This document shows, one piece after another, positions 8,557 through 16,361 of a stretch of DNA of 27,121 bases (its first letter is position 1; each line of letters opens with the position of its first letter). The stretch comes from Candidatus Susulua stagnicola (GTDB taxonomy: Bacteria > Omnitrophota > Gorgyraeia > Duberdicusellales > 4484-171). The notes below the pieces were generated by a model. The model searched no databases, was not told the origin of the DNA, and saw only the letters and a program-made list of their open reading frames with translations. The stretch is taken from NCBI GenBank assembly GCA_030765735.1, contig JAVCBZ010000090.1, forward strand, positions 1-27,121, given 5' to 3'. Both the position numbers and the translations under genes were made by a program.

Positions 8557-8608
8557 AAAGGGTAAAATAGCCTGAAAAGTTTTTTTGTCACTTTCAAAAA
8601 TAGAAGTG

Positions 8609-8636
8609 TTCACATTTTTTAGAATTAAGGTACAAT
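8609..8636 (+). promoter_or_regulatory. Sigma70-like promoter for era
   Basis: TTCACA (8609-8614) and TACAAT (8631-8636) are separated by 16 bases. Transcription would begin at about 8642-8644, essentially at the era ATG (8644), giving a very short or absent leader. No Shine-Dalgarno is present there. This assignment rests on consensus matching alone. Confidence 0.45.
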
Positions 8637-8643
8637 AAACGAT

Positions 8644-9552
8644 ATGTTAAAAAAGGGTTTTAAATCAGGTTTTGTTACTATTCTCGGTAGGCCTAATGCG
8701 GGCAAGTCTACGCTTCTTAATGCCTTAATAGACAACAAGGTAAGCATTATCTCTCCAATACCTCAGACTACACGTCATCAAATAAAAGGAATCCTAAATT
8801 TAGAGAATGCTCAAATTGTGTTTGTTGATACCCCTGGGATTCATTCATTTGAAGATAAATTGGCTGCACATTTAAATACAGTTGCTAAAAGAGCTATAGA
8901 AGGTTGTGATTTAATTATTTATGTTGTTGATATGTCTCGACGTCCGGGAGAAGAAGAACAAGAGTTGATGCGTATTATTTCCGGTCAAAAAATTAAAACA
9001 ATTATGGTTTTAAATAAAATTGATCTAGGAATTAAGTATTTTAATCTTTATATTGATTTATGGGCCGAAAGAGTGAAAGGCAAGAGAAACCCTTTAGTTT
9101 ACTATATTCCTTTATCTGCTAAGACCGGGAAAGATGTTGATAAATTGAGAGACACTCTTTTAGATAATTTACCAGAATCTCATCCTTATTATGATACAAA
9201 GGAATTAACTGATTTTCCAATTAAATTTCGAATTGCTGATATTATAAGAGAAAAGTTATTTTTACAACTTAAACGAGAAGTGCCTCACTCTGTAGCAGTT
9301 GAAATTGAAGAAATAAATAATAAGAAAAAAATAGTTTCAATAAGAGCTGTTATCTATGTTAAGAGAAATTCTCAAAAGAGAATTGTTATTGGCAAAGCTG
9401 GAGAGGTACTTAAGGAAGTAGGAAGTCGCTCAAGGCCAGAGATTGAGAAAATTTACAACAAAAAAGTTTTTTTAGATATCTGGGTTAAGGTTTTAGAAAA
9501 TTGGCAAGATAAGCCAAGAATATTAAAAGAATTAGGATATTGGTGGGAATAG
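8644..9552 (+). CDS. era: GTPase Era
   Basis: A 302-residue protein of normal Era length, with the full set of G motifs: G1 'GRPNAGKST', G2 region 'PQTTRHQIKG', G3 'VDTPG', G4 'NKID' and G5 'PLSAKTG'. A C-terminal KH domain (about 205-295) carries the GXXG loop in 'VIGKAGEVLKEVG'. Era binds the 3' end of 16S rRNA and checks 30S maturation, cycling between GTP and GDP forms. It has its own likely promoter just upstream and no visible RBS. A short ORF and an rRNA/tRNA methyltransferase follow, so the local theme is RNA maturation. Confidence 0.97.
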   Translation: MLKKGFKSGFVTILGRPNAGKSTLLNALIDNKVSIISPIPQTTRHQIKGILNLENAQIVFVDTPGIHSFEDKLAAHLNTVAKRAIEGCDLIIYVVDMSRRPGEEEQELMRIISGQKIKTIMVLNKIDLGIKYFNLYIDLWAERVKGKRNPLVYYIPLSAKTGKDVDKLRDTLLDNLPESHPYYDTKELTDFPIKFRIADIIREKLFLQLKREVPHSVAVEIEEINNKKKIVSIRAVIYVKRNSQKRIVIGKAGEVLKEVGSRSRPEIEKIYNKKVFLDIWVKVLENWQDKPRILKELGYWWE

Positions 9553-9571
9553 TTTGCTAAAGGTATTGAGT

Positions 9572-9691
9572 GTGGATATTTTAAAAACTTCTAAAAACTT
9601 AGAGTTATCAGTAGTTTTAGCTTTAGAGTATCTTCTTAAATCTTCTAATCGCTCAACGCGAAAGCGAATAAAGGATCTAATTATAAAATGA
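9572..9691 (+). CDS. Hypothetical 39-residue protein coupled to the methyltransferase gene
   Basis: A short frame from GTG 9572 to TGA 9689-9691 fills the gap between era and the methyltransferase gene. AAAGG at 9559-9563 lies 8 bases before the GTG, and the stop overlaps the next ATG as ATGA, the usual sign of translational coupling. The product (MDILKTSKNLELSVVLALEY..., ending in STRKRIKDLIIK) would be helical with a basic C terminus. I do not recognise it. It may be a real small protein or a leader ORF that sets methyltransferase translation. Without a conservation test the call is tentative. Confidence 0.42.
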   Translation: MDILKTSKNLELSVVLALEYLLKSSNRSTRKRIKDLIIK

Positions 9692-10836
9692 AAGTTTGTA
9701 AACATTTTTTAGAATGTGGAGGGTGTAAGTCTCAAGATATTCCCTATAAAGAACAACTTATTGTTAAAGAAAGTAAAATTAAAAATCTAGCTGATTTTTA
9801 TAAAATTGATACTGAGTTAAAACCGATTAATTCTTCCTCTCCTGGATACTATCGCAATAAGATGGAATTTAGTTTTGCCAATCAGGATGGTATGGTTTGT
9901 GGTCTTTATAGTAAAGTAGAAAGACGAAAGGTAGTAGATATAGAAGAGTGCTTAATTTTTTCTCCAGACTTAAAAGACATTATAAAAGCAATTAAAGATT
10001 TTCTTAAAATAAAAAATTATTCTGTACATGATAAGTATTCTCATCAAGGGTTCTTGCGTTATCTAATTGTCCGAGAAACAAAATTTACCAAAGAGATTAT
10101 GATTGGTTTGGTTACAAGCAGTAGTGAAACTTTAGATAATCAGGAATTTGTAAAAGTTTTAACTGAATTAAAATTAAAAGCTACAATAAAGTCTATTTAT
10201 CAGATTATTAATGATTCGTTTTCTGATGCAGTAGTTTTTGATAAAAAAGAACTTTTATATGGTCAAGCTTTTATCGAAGAGAGATTAGATGATTTAACTT
10301 TTAGAATTGGGATTGATACTTTTTTCCAGGTTAATCCTTATGCTATAGTAGATTTTTATAAGAAGATCAGAGAATATGCTAAACTTTCTTCTACTGATCA
10401 AGTATTAGACCTTTTTTGCGGAGTAGGTTCTATCGGAATGTTTTTAGCTCGGGATGCAAAGTTTGTCTGGGGTGTAGAAAGAGAACAAGCAATAGTCGAT
10501 ATAGCTTGGCAAAATGCTAAGATTAATAAAATAGATAATATTTCTTTTTTTGCCGCTGACTCTAGAAAATTTCTTAATACTCAAGGCGCATTTTATAAGG
10601 GTACCGACCTTTTGGTTATAAACCCTCCGCGTTGCGGGCTTTCAGCTAAGATAATAAGAGCTATTTTAAGGCTAGAGCCTAAGAATATTATTTACTCATC
10701 TTGTAATCCTGATGCTCTTTTTAGAGATTTAGAAGGTTTTCTAAACGGATATAATCTTGTCTTTATTGAGCCTTTTGATTTTTTCCCCCATACTCCTCAT
10801 CTTGAAGCTTTAAGTTTCCTAAAGCGGAAAAAGTAA
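9688..10836 (+). CDS. RlmD/TrmA-family RNA (uracil-5-)-methyltransferase
   Basis: A 382-residue SAM-dependent RNA m5U methyltransferase. Four cysteines placed like the [4Fe-4S] ligands of RlmD are visible: C4, C10, C13 ('CKHFLECGGC') and C88 ('EECLIF'). The Rossmann SAM site is 'DLFCGVGSIGMFLA'. The catalytic region has 'NPPRCGLS' and the nucleophile C339 in 'YSSCNPDAL', with a C-terminal Glu in 'PHTPHLEAL'. An N-terminal TRAM domain is missing compared with E. coli RlmD, which is common in shorter bacterial members. The target is probably 23S rRNA U1939 or U747, or tRNA U54; the subfamily cannot be fixed from motifs alone. Confidence 0.9.
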   Translation: MKVCKHFLECGGCKSQDIPYKEQLIVKESKIKNLADFYKIDTELKPINSSSPGYYRNKMEFSFANQDGMVCGLYSKVERRKVVDIEECLIFSPDLKDIIKAIKDFLKIKNYSVHDKYSHQGFLRYLIVRETKFTKEIMIGLVTSSSETLDNQEFVKVLTELKLKATIKSIYQIINDSFSDAVVFDKKELLYGQAFIEERLDDLTFRIGIDTFFQVNPYAIVDFYKKIREYAKLSSTDQVLDLFCGVGSIGMFLARDAKFVWGVEREQAIVDIAWQNAKINKIDNISFFAADSRKFLNTQGAFYKGTDLLVINPPRCGLSAKIIRAILRLEPKNIIYSSCNPDALFRDLEGFLNGYNLVFIEPFDFFPHTPHLEALSFLKRKK

Positions 10837-10855
10837 CAATTTGTCTATAAAAACC

Positions 10856-10883
10856 TTGACTAAATAGCTATAAATAGTAAAAT
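10856..10883 (+). promoter_or_regulatory. Sigma70-like promoter of the polyketide operon
   Basis: TTGACT (10856-10861) and TAAAAT (10878-10883) are spaced by 16 bases, close to consensus. Transcription would start at about 10890, about 25 bases before ATG 10916 of the acyl ligase gene. It is the best promoter-like sequence I found upstream of the 16-kb cluster. The -10 box lies inside a perfect palindrome. Confidence 0.6.
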
Positions 10884-10892
10884 TTTACTATT
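10873..10892. promoter_or_regulatory. Perfect 20-bp palindrome over the -10 box (candidate repressor operator)
   Basis: AATAGTAAAATTTTACTATT reads the same on both strands and covers the -10 box and the predicted start site. Its right half, AAATTTTACTA (10880-10890), recurs exactly at 10894-10904, 14 bases along. A dimeric repressor such as a TetR or MarR family protein bound here would block the promoter. No such regulator gene lies in the window, so the binding protein is unknown. Confidence 0.55.
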
Positions 10893-10915
10893 CAAATTTT
10901 ACTAATATTTAAACC

Positions 10916-12424
10916 ATGAATATAAGAGAATTAATTGCAAAACAGAATAAAATCTGTCCTCAAAAAGTTGCCATTTCATTTAAAGGTAAAGCGATTACTT
11001 TTTCTGAAATTAGAGATGCAGCATTTAAACTTGCTAACTATTTTCTTAAAATTGGTGTAATTAGTAATGATAAAATAGCCATATTCCTTCCGAATACTCC
11101 TAAATCTATTTTTGCTTTTTTAGGCATATTTAGCGCAGGAGCTACAGTAGTTCCTCTTGATTTTATGCTGACTGAGAATGAGATAATTAATTTTATAAAT
11201 CATAGTCAGTCAAAAATTTTAATTGCTCATCCTAAATTAGATTTAGCTAATCTTCAAGATAGTTGTCCCAGCTTAAATAAAATAATTGTTTGTAGTGAAG
11301 ATAACGAAAATTCTTCTTTTTTTGATTCAATCCTAAAAGAAGAAGATTCTAACCAACCAAACTTAGAACATAAAGAAAATGATTTAGCAGCTTTATTTTA
11401 TACTTCTGGGTCTACTGGCCATCCTAAGGGAGTGAGTTTAGAATATAGACATTTAGATAATCCTTCTAATACAATTAATCATTTTTTAGGAGTATTTGGA
11501 GATGATGTCTTTTTGTGTGGCGGGGTTCCTTTTTCTCATATAGGAGGCCTAGGATATATATTGCTAATGGTTCATTTTGCTTCAACTCTTGTGTTAATGG
11601 AAAGATTTCAACCTTTAGAGTTTCTAAAAAATATAGAACGCCATAAAGTTACTATATTTTGTATTGTTCCGGCAATGTACATAGCTATCCTTTCCTTAAA
11701 AGGTTATGGTGAGTTTGACCTTTCTTCCTTAAGATATGCAGTTGTTTTTGGCGCACCTTCTTCACCAATACTTTTGAAAAGATTTCATAAATTATGTCCT
11801 CAGGCAATAGCTTTAAATGGTTGGGGTATGACTGAAACTTCTGCTCCTAATTCTTTTTCCCCTCCAGATGAGAGTAAAATATCAAGTATTGGTTATCTTA
11901 ATTTTAATATTGAGGCAAAAATTGTTGATCAAGCTGGTAATAAATTAAATAGTCCTTCTCAAGGAGAACTTTGGGTTAAAGGTGAGGCGATTATTAGAGA
12001 ATATTATAAAGAGCCAGGCTTAACTAAAGAAGTTTTAACTGAAGATGGATGGCTTAAAACTGGAGATATTGTAAGAATTGATTCTGATTTGCTTTATTAT
12101 ATAGTTGGAAGAAAAAAAGATATGATTAAAGTGGCTGGAGAAATAGTTTTCTCAGCTGAAGTTGAAGAAAAAATAAATAAATATTCTAAAGTAGCTGAAG
12201 TTGCTGTTATTGGTATAGCTGATGATTTACGTGGAGAAGTACCGAAAGCTTTTATAGTTTCAAAAGAGAAAGAGCCTTTTAGTGAACAAGAGTTAAAAGA
12301 TTTTTTAAAAGAACATTTAGCTCATTTTAAAATTCCTCATTATTTTGAATTCGTAGAAAATTTACCTAAAAACAGGACTGGAAAAATTGATAAACAAAAA
12401 CTTAAAATAGGAGATTTATTATGA
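10916..12424 (+). CDS. AMP-forming acyl-CoA/acyl-ACP synthetase
   Basis: A 502-residue ANL-superfamily adenylating enzyme of full length. Motifs in order: the P-loop 'FYTSGSTGHPKG', 'GGVPFSHIGGLGYI', 'NGWGMTETSAP' (A5), 'LKTGDIV' (A7), 'GRKKDMIKVAGEIVFSAEVE' (A8 hinge) and 'PKNRTGKIDK' with the catalytic Lys (A10). It should activate a carboxylic acid with ATP and pass it to CoA or an acyl carrier protein. As first gene of a type II polyketide operon it probably supplies the starter unit or reactivates a released product acid; which acid is unknown. Its stop overlaps the next start (ATGA). Confidence 0.92.
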   Translation: MNIRELIAKQNKICPQKVAISFKGKAITFSEIRDAAFKLANYFLKIGVISNDKIAIFLPNTPKSIFAFLGIFSAGATVVPLDFMLTENEIINFINHSQSKILIAHPKLDLANLQDSCPSLNKIIVCSEDNENSSFFDSILKEEDSNQPNLEHKENDLAALFYTSGSTGHPKGVSLEYRHLDNPSNTINHFLGVFGDDVFLCGGVPFSHIGGLGYILLMVHFASTLVLMERFQPLEFLKNIERHKVTIFCIVPAMYIAILSLKGYGEFDLSSLRYAVVFGAPSSPILLKRFHKLCPQAIALNGWGMTETSAPNSFSPPDESKISSIGYLNFNIEAKIVDQAGNKLNSPSQGELWVKGEAIIREYYKEPGLTKEVLTEDGWLKTGDIVRIDSDLLYYIVGRKKDMIKVAGEIVFSAEVEEKINKYSKVAEVAVIGIADDLRGEVPKAFIVSKEKEPFSEQELKDFLKEHLAHFKIPHYFEFVENLPKNRTGKIDKQKLKIGDLL

Positions 12425-13158
12425 TGAAGAGAGATATCCATTTAAGCCCAAAAGATTTGTTAAGCTCTTTACAGTTTAGAGATGGTGATTTTGGAGAAGT
12501 GGCTTTAATTAGTGGACAACAGCATAGAGCAAAAATGTGTTTAGAAAAATTAGAAAATTGTGTAAAAAATTTTACTTTTCTTGGCTATACTTTTTGGACT
12601 GGGTTTTACAATGGTAAGAAGGTTACTGTTGGTAATGGTGGATTTTATGCTCCTGATTCAGCTTTTGTTACTGAGTTTTTATGTGTTGGAGGAATTAATA
12701 CTTTAATTAGGCTTGGTTCTTGTGGAGCCTTAAGAGAAGATATCAATGTTGGAGATTATGTTTTAGCTACTGATATTATTCGTGGAGATGGAGCCACTAA
12801 ATATTATGTAGATGATAATTATGTGTCTAAGGTAGATCAGGGTTTGACATCAAAGATAGAAGAAGTTTTTAAGACTGCGGGTACTTTACATCGTGGAGGA
12901 GTTTGGACAACTGATGCTTTGTTTAAAGAAACCAAAGAAATAGTTAATCCTTATATTGAGAAAGGTGCGATTGCTGTTGATATGGTGACTTCTCCGTTTG
13001 TAACTGTAGCCAATATTTATAAAAGAAAAGTTGCAGCTATTTTAGCAGTTTCTGATAATCTTATTACTGGAACATTAGGATTTGCTGATTATAGATTTTT
13101 TGAGGCTGAAATGAAAATGATAGACTTAGGGTTTAAAGCTGTCGAAGGATTGGAATAA
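12421..13158 (+). CDS. PNP/UDP-family nucleoside phosphorylase, variant active site
   Basis: A 245-residue protein of the purine nucleoside/uridine/MTA phosphorylase family. Phosphate-binding and core motifs are 'RLGSCGALREDINVGDYVLA', 'IRGDGAT' and 'AVSDNL', where Asp contacts the base. The usual ribose-binding 'EME(A/S)' reads D187-M188-V189-T190-S191, so the second Glu that holds the ribose hydroxyls is replaced. It should cleave a nucleoside with phosphate into base and sugar-1-phosphate, but the sugar side is probably unusual. RBS AGGAG (12409-12413) and ATGA overlap with the ligase gene place it inside the operon. With the radical SAM, isomerase and aldolase genes it suggests handling of a 5'-deoxyadenosyl compound. 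Confidence 0.85.
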   Translation: MMKRDIHLSPKDLLSSLQFRDGDFGEVALISGQQHRAKMCLEKLENCVKNFTFLGYTFWTGFYNGKKVTVGNGGFYAPDSAFVTEFLCVGGINTLIRLGSCGALREDINVGDYVLATDIIRGDGATKYYVDDNYVSKVDQGLTSKIEEVFKTAGTLHRGGVWTTDALFKETKEIVNPYIEKGAIAVDMVTSPFVTVANIYKRKVAAILAVSDNLITGTLGFADYRFFEAEMKMIDLGFKAVEGLE

Positions 13159-13173
13159 GGAGATAAAAACATT

Positions 13174-13440
13174 ATGGGAATTATTTGGAATCAGGAAACA
13201 AAAAATAAGTTTAACAATATAACTGAAAATTTACCTCAATTTCATAGAACAATTGCTGAGCAACTTATTAAACAAAAGTCTGAAGAGTTAGCCGAGGCAA
13301 GAAATTCTAAAGAAGTTGAAGATAAAGATTTAATTATTGCTTTTTTCCAGGAAGTTCCTCCAGCTTTTAAAAGTATGCTTGAAAGATTGCTTAGTAAATT
13401 AGGTATTGATTATTCTCAATATATTAGTCAGGAGAAGTAG
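13174..13440 (+). CDS. Small protein, possibly PCP_red-like
   Basis: An 88-residue soluble protein. It begins 'IIWNQETKNKFNNITENLPQ', contains 'FHRTIAEQLIKQKSEELAEARN' and ends with a hydrophobic helix-like stretch and 'LGIDYSQY'. The pattern of an N-terminal 'W..E...K..NI...L' plus 'AE' helices recalls the PCP_red family, a short domain found beside protochlorophyllide reductase subunits and alone in many anaerobes, but the match is weak. It lies 15 bases after the phosphorylase with RBS AAGGAG (about 13157-13162). No Cys or His pattern suggests metal binding, and the function is unknown. Confidence 0.6.
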   Translation: MGIIWNQETKNKFNNITENLPQFHRTIAEQLIKQKSEELAEARNSKEVEDKDLIIAFFQEVPPAFKSMLERLLSKLGIDYSQYISQEK

Positions 13441-13445
13441 AAAAA

Positions 13446-14498
13446 ATGAACCCCGTTAGAAATCCTATTCAATCAGAGAGTCAAGGCGATATTCCTAACG
13501 GGGTGAAAATAGCTGTTTTAGGTTGTGGGGCAATTGGTGGATTATTTTTAGGTTATCTCTCTGCAGAGGGTGCTGATGTTAAAGGTATAGTTAAAGATTA
13601 CCAGTTAGATCCTTTGTTAAAAGAAGGTTTAATTGTTGAAGGCACTAACGTTAGAAGTGTTTACAAGGTAAGAGCTGATATTAAGCTTAAAGAAAAGGTA
13701 GATCTAGCTATTTTTTCAAGCAAGATAGGTGATTTAGATAATTTAATAAAGACAAATATAGAATATTTAAAAGATGCTACTGTGATTAGCACACAAAACG
13801 GTGTAAGCGCTGATTATATATTGAGTAAGTATTTTCCAGAAGAAAAAATTATAAGTGGTATTGTTATGTTTGGGGCAACATTTTATCGACCAAACAGAAT
13901 AGTTCATCATTTTAAAGGTAGTTTAGTATTGGGTAATATTTTTGATAAGGAAGTACCAAACATAGAAGAAGTAGCAGGGCTTTTAAAATCTGCATTTGAC
14001 CTATCAGTTTCAAATGAAATAAAAGGGGCTAAATATCTTAAATTATTTGTTAACCTTAATAATTGTCTTCCAGCAATTTTAGGTTTATCAATGCAAGAGA
14101 CATTTAGAGATTTAGATATAGCAAGAATAGCGATAACCTTAAACAAGGAAGCATATAATATTGTTAAAAATAGTGGCATAGTGCTAGCTGACTTACCTAC
14201 TTATTCTAAAGCTAGGTTAGAAGGATTGGTTTCAATGAATACAGCTGAAGCTGCAGGTATTTTTTCAAAAGTAATGACTTCTTTAAGCAAAGAGCCTCTT
14301 TATGGTTCAATATTGCAGAGCATAAAAAATGATAAACCTTCAGAAATTGATTATATAAATGGTGAGATTGTTAGTTTAGCTACTAAGAATAATCTAAGAG
14401 CACCAGTAAATAAAAAAATAGTTAGATTGGTTCATATGGTTGAGAAGTCAAAGAAGTTTTTTACAAAAGAAAAATTATTAAAAGAATTGGAGACTTAA
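13446..14498 (+). CDS. Ketopantoate reductase-family (ApbA/PanE) oxidoreductase with palindromic N-terminal insert
   Basis: A 350-residue protein. After a 19-residue leader the Rossmann fold opens with 'VKIAVLGCGAIGGLFLGYL' (GxGxxG, NAD(P)H binding). 'STQNGVSADYIL', 'GAKYLKLFVNLNNCLPAI' (catalytic Lys and Asn region) and 'PSEIDYINGEIV' match the PanE/ApbA family. These enzymes reduce a 2-oxo acid using NADPH. In this operon a polyketide-derived ketone or a precursor is as likely a substrate as ketopantoate. ATG 13446 has AGGAGA about 9 bases upstream. The first 19 residues come from an inverted-repeat element; GTG 13503, right after it, starts the family-typical 'KIAVLG' and is an alternative start. 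Confidence 0.85.
   Translation: MNPVRNPIQSESQGDIPNGVKIAVLGCGAIGGLFLGYLSAEGADVKGIVKDYQLDPLLKEGLIVEGTNVRSVYKVRADIKLKEKVDLAIFSSKIGDLDNLIKTNIEYLKDATVISTQNGVSADYILSKYFPEEKIISGIVMFGATFYRPNRIVHHFKGSLVLGNIFDKEVPNIEEVAGLLKSAFDLSVSNEIKGAKYLKLFVNLNNCLPAILGLSMQETFRDLDIARIAITLNKEAYNIVKNSGIVLADLPTYSKARLEGLVSMNTAEAAGIFSKVMTSLSKEPLYGSILQSIKNDKPSEIDYINGEIVSLATKNNLRAPVNKKIVRLVHMVEKSKKFFTKEKLLKELET
13450..13504. repeat. Palindromic element inserted in frame at the 5' end of the reductase gene
   Basis: ACCCCGTTAGAAAT (13450-13463) and ATTCCTAACGGGGT (13491-13504) form an inverted repeat with 13 of 14 positions paired around a 27-base loop. The GC-rich arms stand out from the AT-rich surroundings. It is read through in frame and yields the peptide MNPVRNPIQSESQGDIPNG before the conserved enzyme start. 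Peptides beginning NPVRNP are, to my knowledge, recurrent in genomes of several uncultured phyla, which suggests a mobile repeat family comparable to Rickettsia palindromic elements. Only one copy is in the window. Confidence 0.75.
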
Positions 14499-14499
14499 T

Positions 14500-15084
14500 A
14501 TGGTAAAAACACCTTTTTCAAAATTAAAGTTAACAGTGATTAATGTTTATGGAGATTGTTATCATGGTTACAAAATTGGCGATGAAATTATTTTAGAGGA
14601 TTTTACTCACCCTCCAGAACATTTTTGCTTAGGTTTAGCTCATGCATTATTTCCAGTAATTTATGGTTTAAGTTTTGGTGCAAAATTTCCTTTTATGGAA
14701 AACCAAAAGTCTTTGTTGGTGACTTGTCCTGATGGTGGAAAATTAGAATTTAAAGCTGAAATTTTAAATAAACAAGGGCAAGTTGATGTAATCAATAAAG
14801 ATCCGGATTTTAAAGGGCCAAATCCTAAAAATCTGGTTATTGAGGTTGTTAAAGCTACGGGCAAGTGTTTTTACAAGTATAAAGTTGGCGACAAGTGGGA
14901 AACTCAAGGATTAAAGTGTATCCCTGGATTTTGTGGAGCAGCTTGGCATGTAGCTTTTCCAGCTTTTTTTGCTTTAAACTTTGGAGCAAAATTCTTTTTC
15001 ATGAAAGATCAAAATTCTATAGATACAGTTACTTGTCCTGATGGTGGGAATATTGTTTTTAAAGTTAGCAGAAAAGAAGATTAA
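14500..15084 (+). CDS. Tandem TIGR04076-like protein
   Basis: A 194-residue protein built from two copies of the same domain of about 85 residues (about 7-90 and 110-192). Each copy has a 'G(D/K)C' Cys, 'YKxGD', a middle Cys-containing segment, '(S/N)FGAKFxFM' and 'VTCPDGG'. Single-domain relatives are called TIGR04076 and have no established function. The repeated cysteines could bind a metal or Fe-S centre, but nothing proves it. It starts 2 bases after the reductase stop and is followed by KS-alpha, so it belongs to the polyketide operon. A role as redox carrier or scaffold is inference. Confidence 0.72.
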   Translation: MVKTPFSKLKLTVINVYGDCYHGYKIGDEIILEDFTHPPEHFCLGLAHALFPVIYGLSFGAKFPFMENQKSLLVTCPDGGKLEFKAEILNKQGQVDVINKDPDFKGPNPKNLVIEVVKATGKCFYKYKVGDKWETQGLKCIPGFCGAAWHVAFPAFFALNFGAKFFFMKDQNSIDTVTCPDGGNIVFKVSRKED

Positions 15085-15111
15085 CTTTTACATTTTAAGG
15101 AGGAAAGATAA

Positions 15112-16359
15112 GTGAAAAGAGTAGTAATTACTGGAATTGGAGTTATTTGTGGTGCTGGAGAAGAGAAGAATGAATTTTATAATAATTTAATTGAAGGCAA
15201 GCCCTTTATTGAGAGAGTTGAAAATTTTGATGTAAGTTTATTTACTTCAAAAATTGCTTCCCAAGATTTAAATTTTGATCCTTTAAAATTTGGTATAACT
15301 GATCATAGACGTATGGATAGGTATGTTCAGTTTGGGATTGCAGCTGCTAAAGGGGCAATAGAAGACGCTAATTTAGATTTCAATAAATTAGATAGACGTA
15401 GATGTGGAGTGATTTTAGCCAATGCTATTTGTGGAACTCGTCTTATGGAGGAAGAGTTTCTGTTAGTTACTGATTGGGGTAAGAATCCGATTGATTCTCG
15501 AAAGGGTCGTCCTTTTCTCTATGATGCTGCTATGTTTAATACCCCTAGTGCTGAGGTTAGTGCTATCTATGGAACAAAAGGGATTAATTGTACAATCTCT
15601 ACTGGGTGTACTGCTGGTACTGATTCTTTAGGATTTGCTTATGAACTTATTCAAGAAGGGAAACAAGATTTAGTTATTGCTGGAGCAAATGAGGCACCAA
15701 TTACACCAATTACTTTTGGAGCTTTTGATGTAGTAAATGTTTTAGCTAAAAATAATGATCAGCCGCATAAGGCCAGTTGTCCTTTTGATAACAAGAGAAA
15801 TGGTTTTGTTCTTAGTGAGGCTGCTGGAGTTTTAATTTTAGAAGAGTTAGAACATGCCAAGAAAAGAGGGGCTCATATCTATGCTGAAATTCTTGGCTAT
15901 GGTACAAGTTGTAATGCTTATCATATGACTGATTTGCCTGCAGACGGTGAGCCTATGGCTCGTTCGATGAGAGAAGCTATAAAGAATTCGGGAATAAAGA
16001 ATGAGGATATTGGTTATATAAACGCTCATGGTTCATCTACTCGTCAGAATGATGCTTTTGAGACTGATGCTTATAAAAAAGCTTTAGGAGATTTTGCTTA
16101 CAAGGTGCCAATAAGCTCGATTAAGTCGATGATTGGTCATCCTTTAGCAGCAGCTAATGCTGTTGAGAGTGTGCTGTGTTGTATGATTTTCGAGAAAGGG
16201 TATCTTCCACCAACTATTAATCAAGAAGAGCCTGATCCAAAGTGTGATCTAGATTATATCCCTAATAAAAAGCGAGAAATTATGCCAGAGTATATACTCA
16301 AAACTAGCAGTGGATTTTCTGGAATACATTCTTCTATTGTATTTAAGAGGTGGAGGTAA
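15112..16359 (+). CDS. Type II PKS ketosynthase, KS-alpha
   Basis: A 415-residue beta-ketoacyl synthase with the full catalytic triad: C166 in 'STGCTAGTDSLG', H306 in 'NAHGSSTRQND', H343 in 'MIGHPLAAANA'. Spacing and length match KS-alpha of actinorhodin-type synthases (C169/H309/H346 there). It condenses malonyl-ACP units onto the growing chain. Start is GTG 15112, preceded by a strong AGGAGG (about 15099-15104). It stands directly before a non-catalytic KS partner and an ACP, the hallmark of a minimal type II PKS. FabF of fatty-acid synthesis is the main alternative, but the paired KS-beta and aromatase argue against it. Confidence 0.93.
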   Translation: MKRVVITGIGVICGAGEEKNEFYNNLIEGKPFIERVENFDVSLFTSKIASQDLNFDPLKFGITDHRRMDRYVQFGIAAAKGAIEDANLDFNKLDRRRCGVILANAICGTRLMEEEFLLVTDWGKNPIDSRKGRPFLYDAAMFNTPSAEVSAIYGTKGINCTISTGCTAGTDSLGFAYELIQEGKQDLVIAGANEAPITPITFGAFDVVNVLAKNNDQPHKASCPFDNKRNGFVLSEAAGVLILEELEHAKKRGAHIYAEILGYGTSCNAYHMTDLPADGEPMARSMREAIKNSGIKNEDIGYINAHGSSTRQNDAFETDAYKKALGDFAYKVPISSIKSMIGHPLAAANAVESVLCCMIFEKGYLPPTINQEEPDPKCDLDYIPNKKREIMPEYILKTSSGFSGIHSSIVFKRWR

Positions 16360-16361
16360 TC

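Noticed and set aside
8573..8596. Inverted repeat TGAAAAGT/ACTTTCA after the PilZ gene
   Set aside because: The stem is short and bulged and the T run is in the loop rather than after it, so it is not a convincing terminator.
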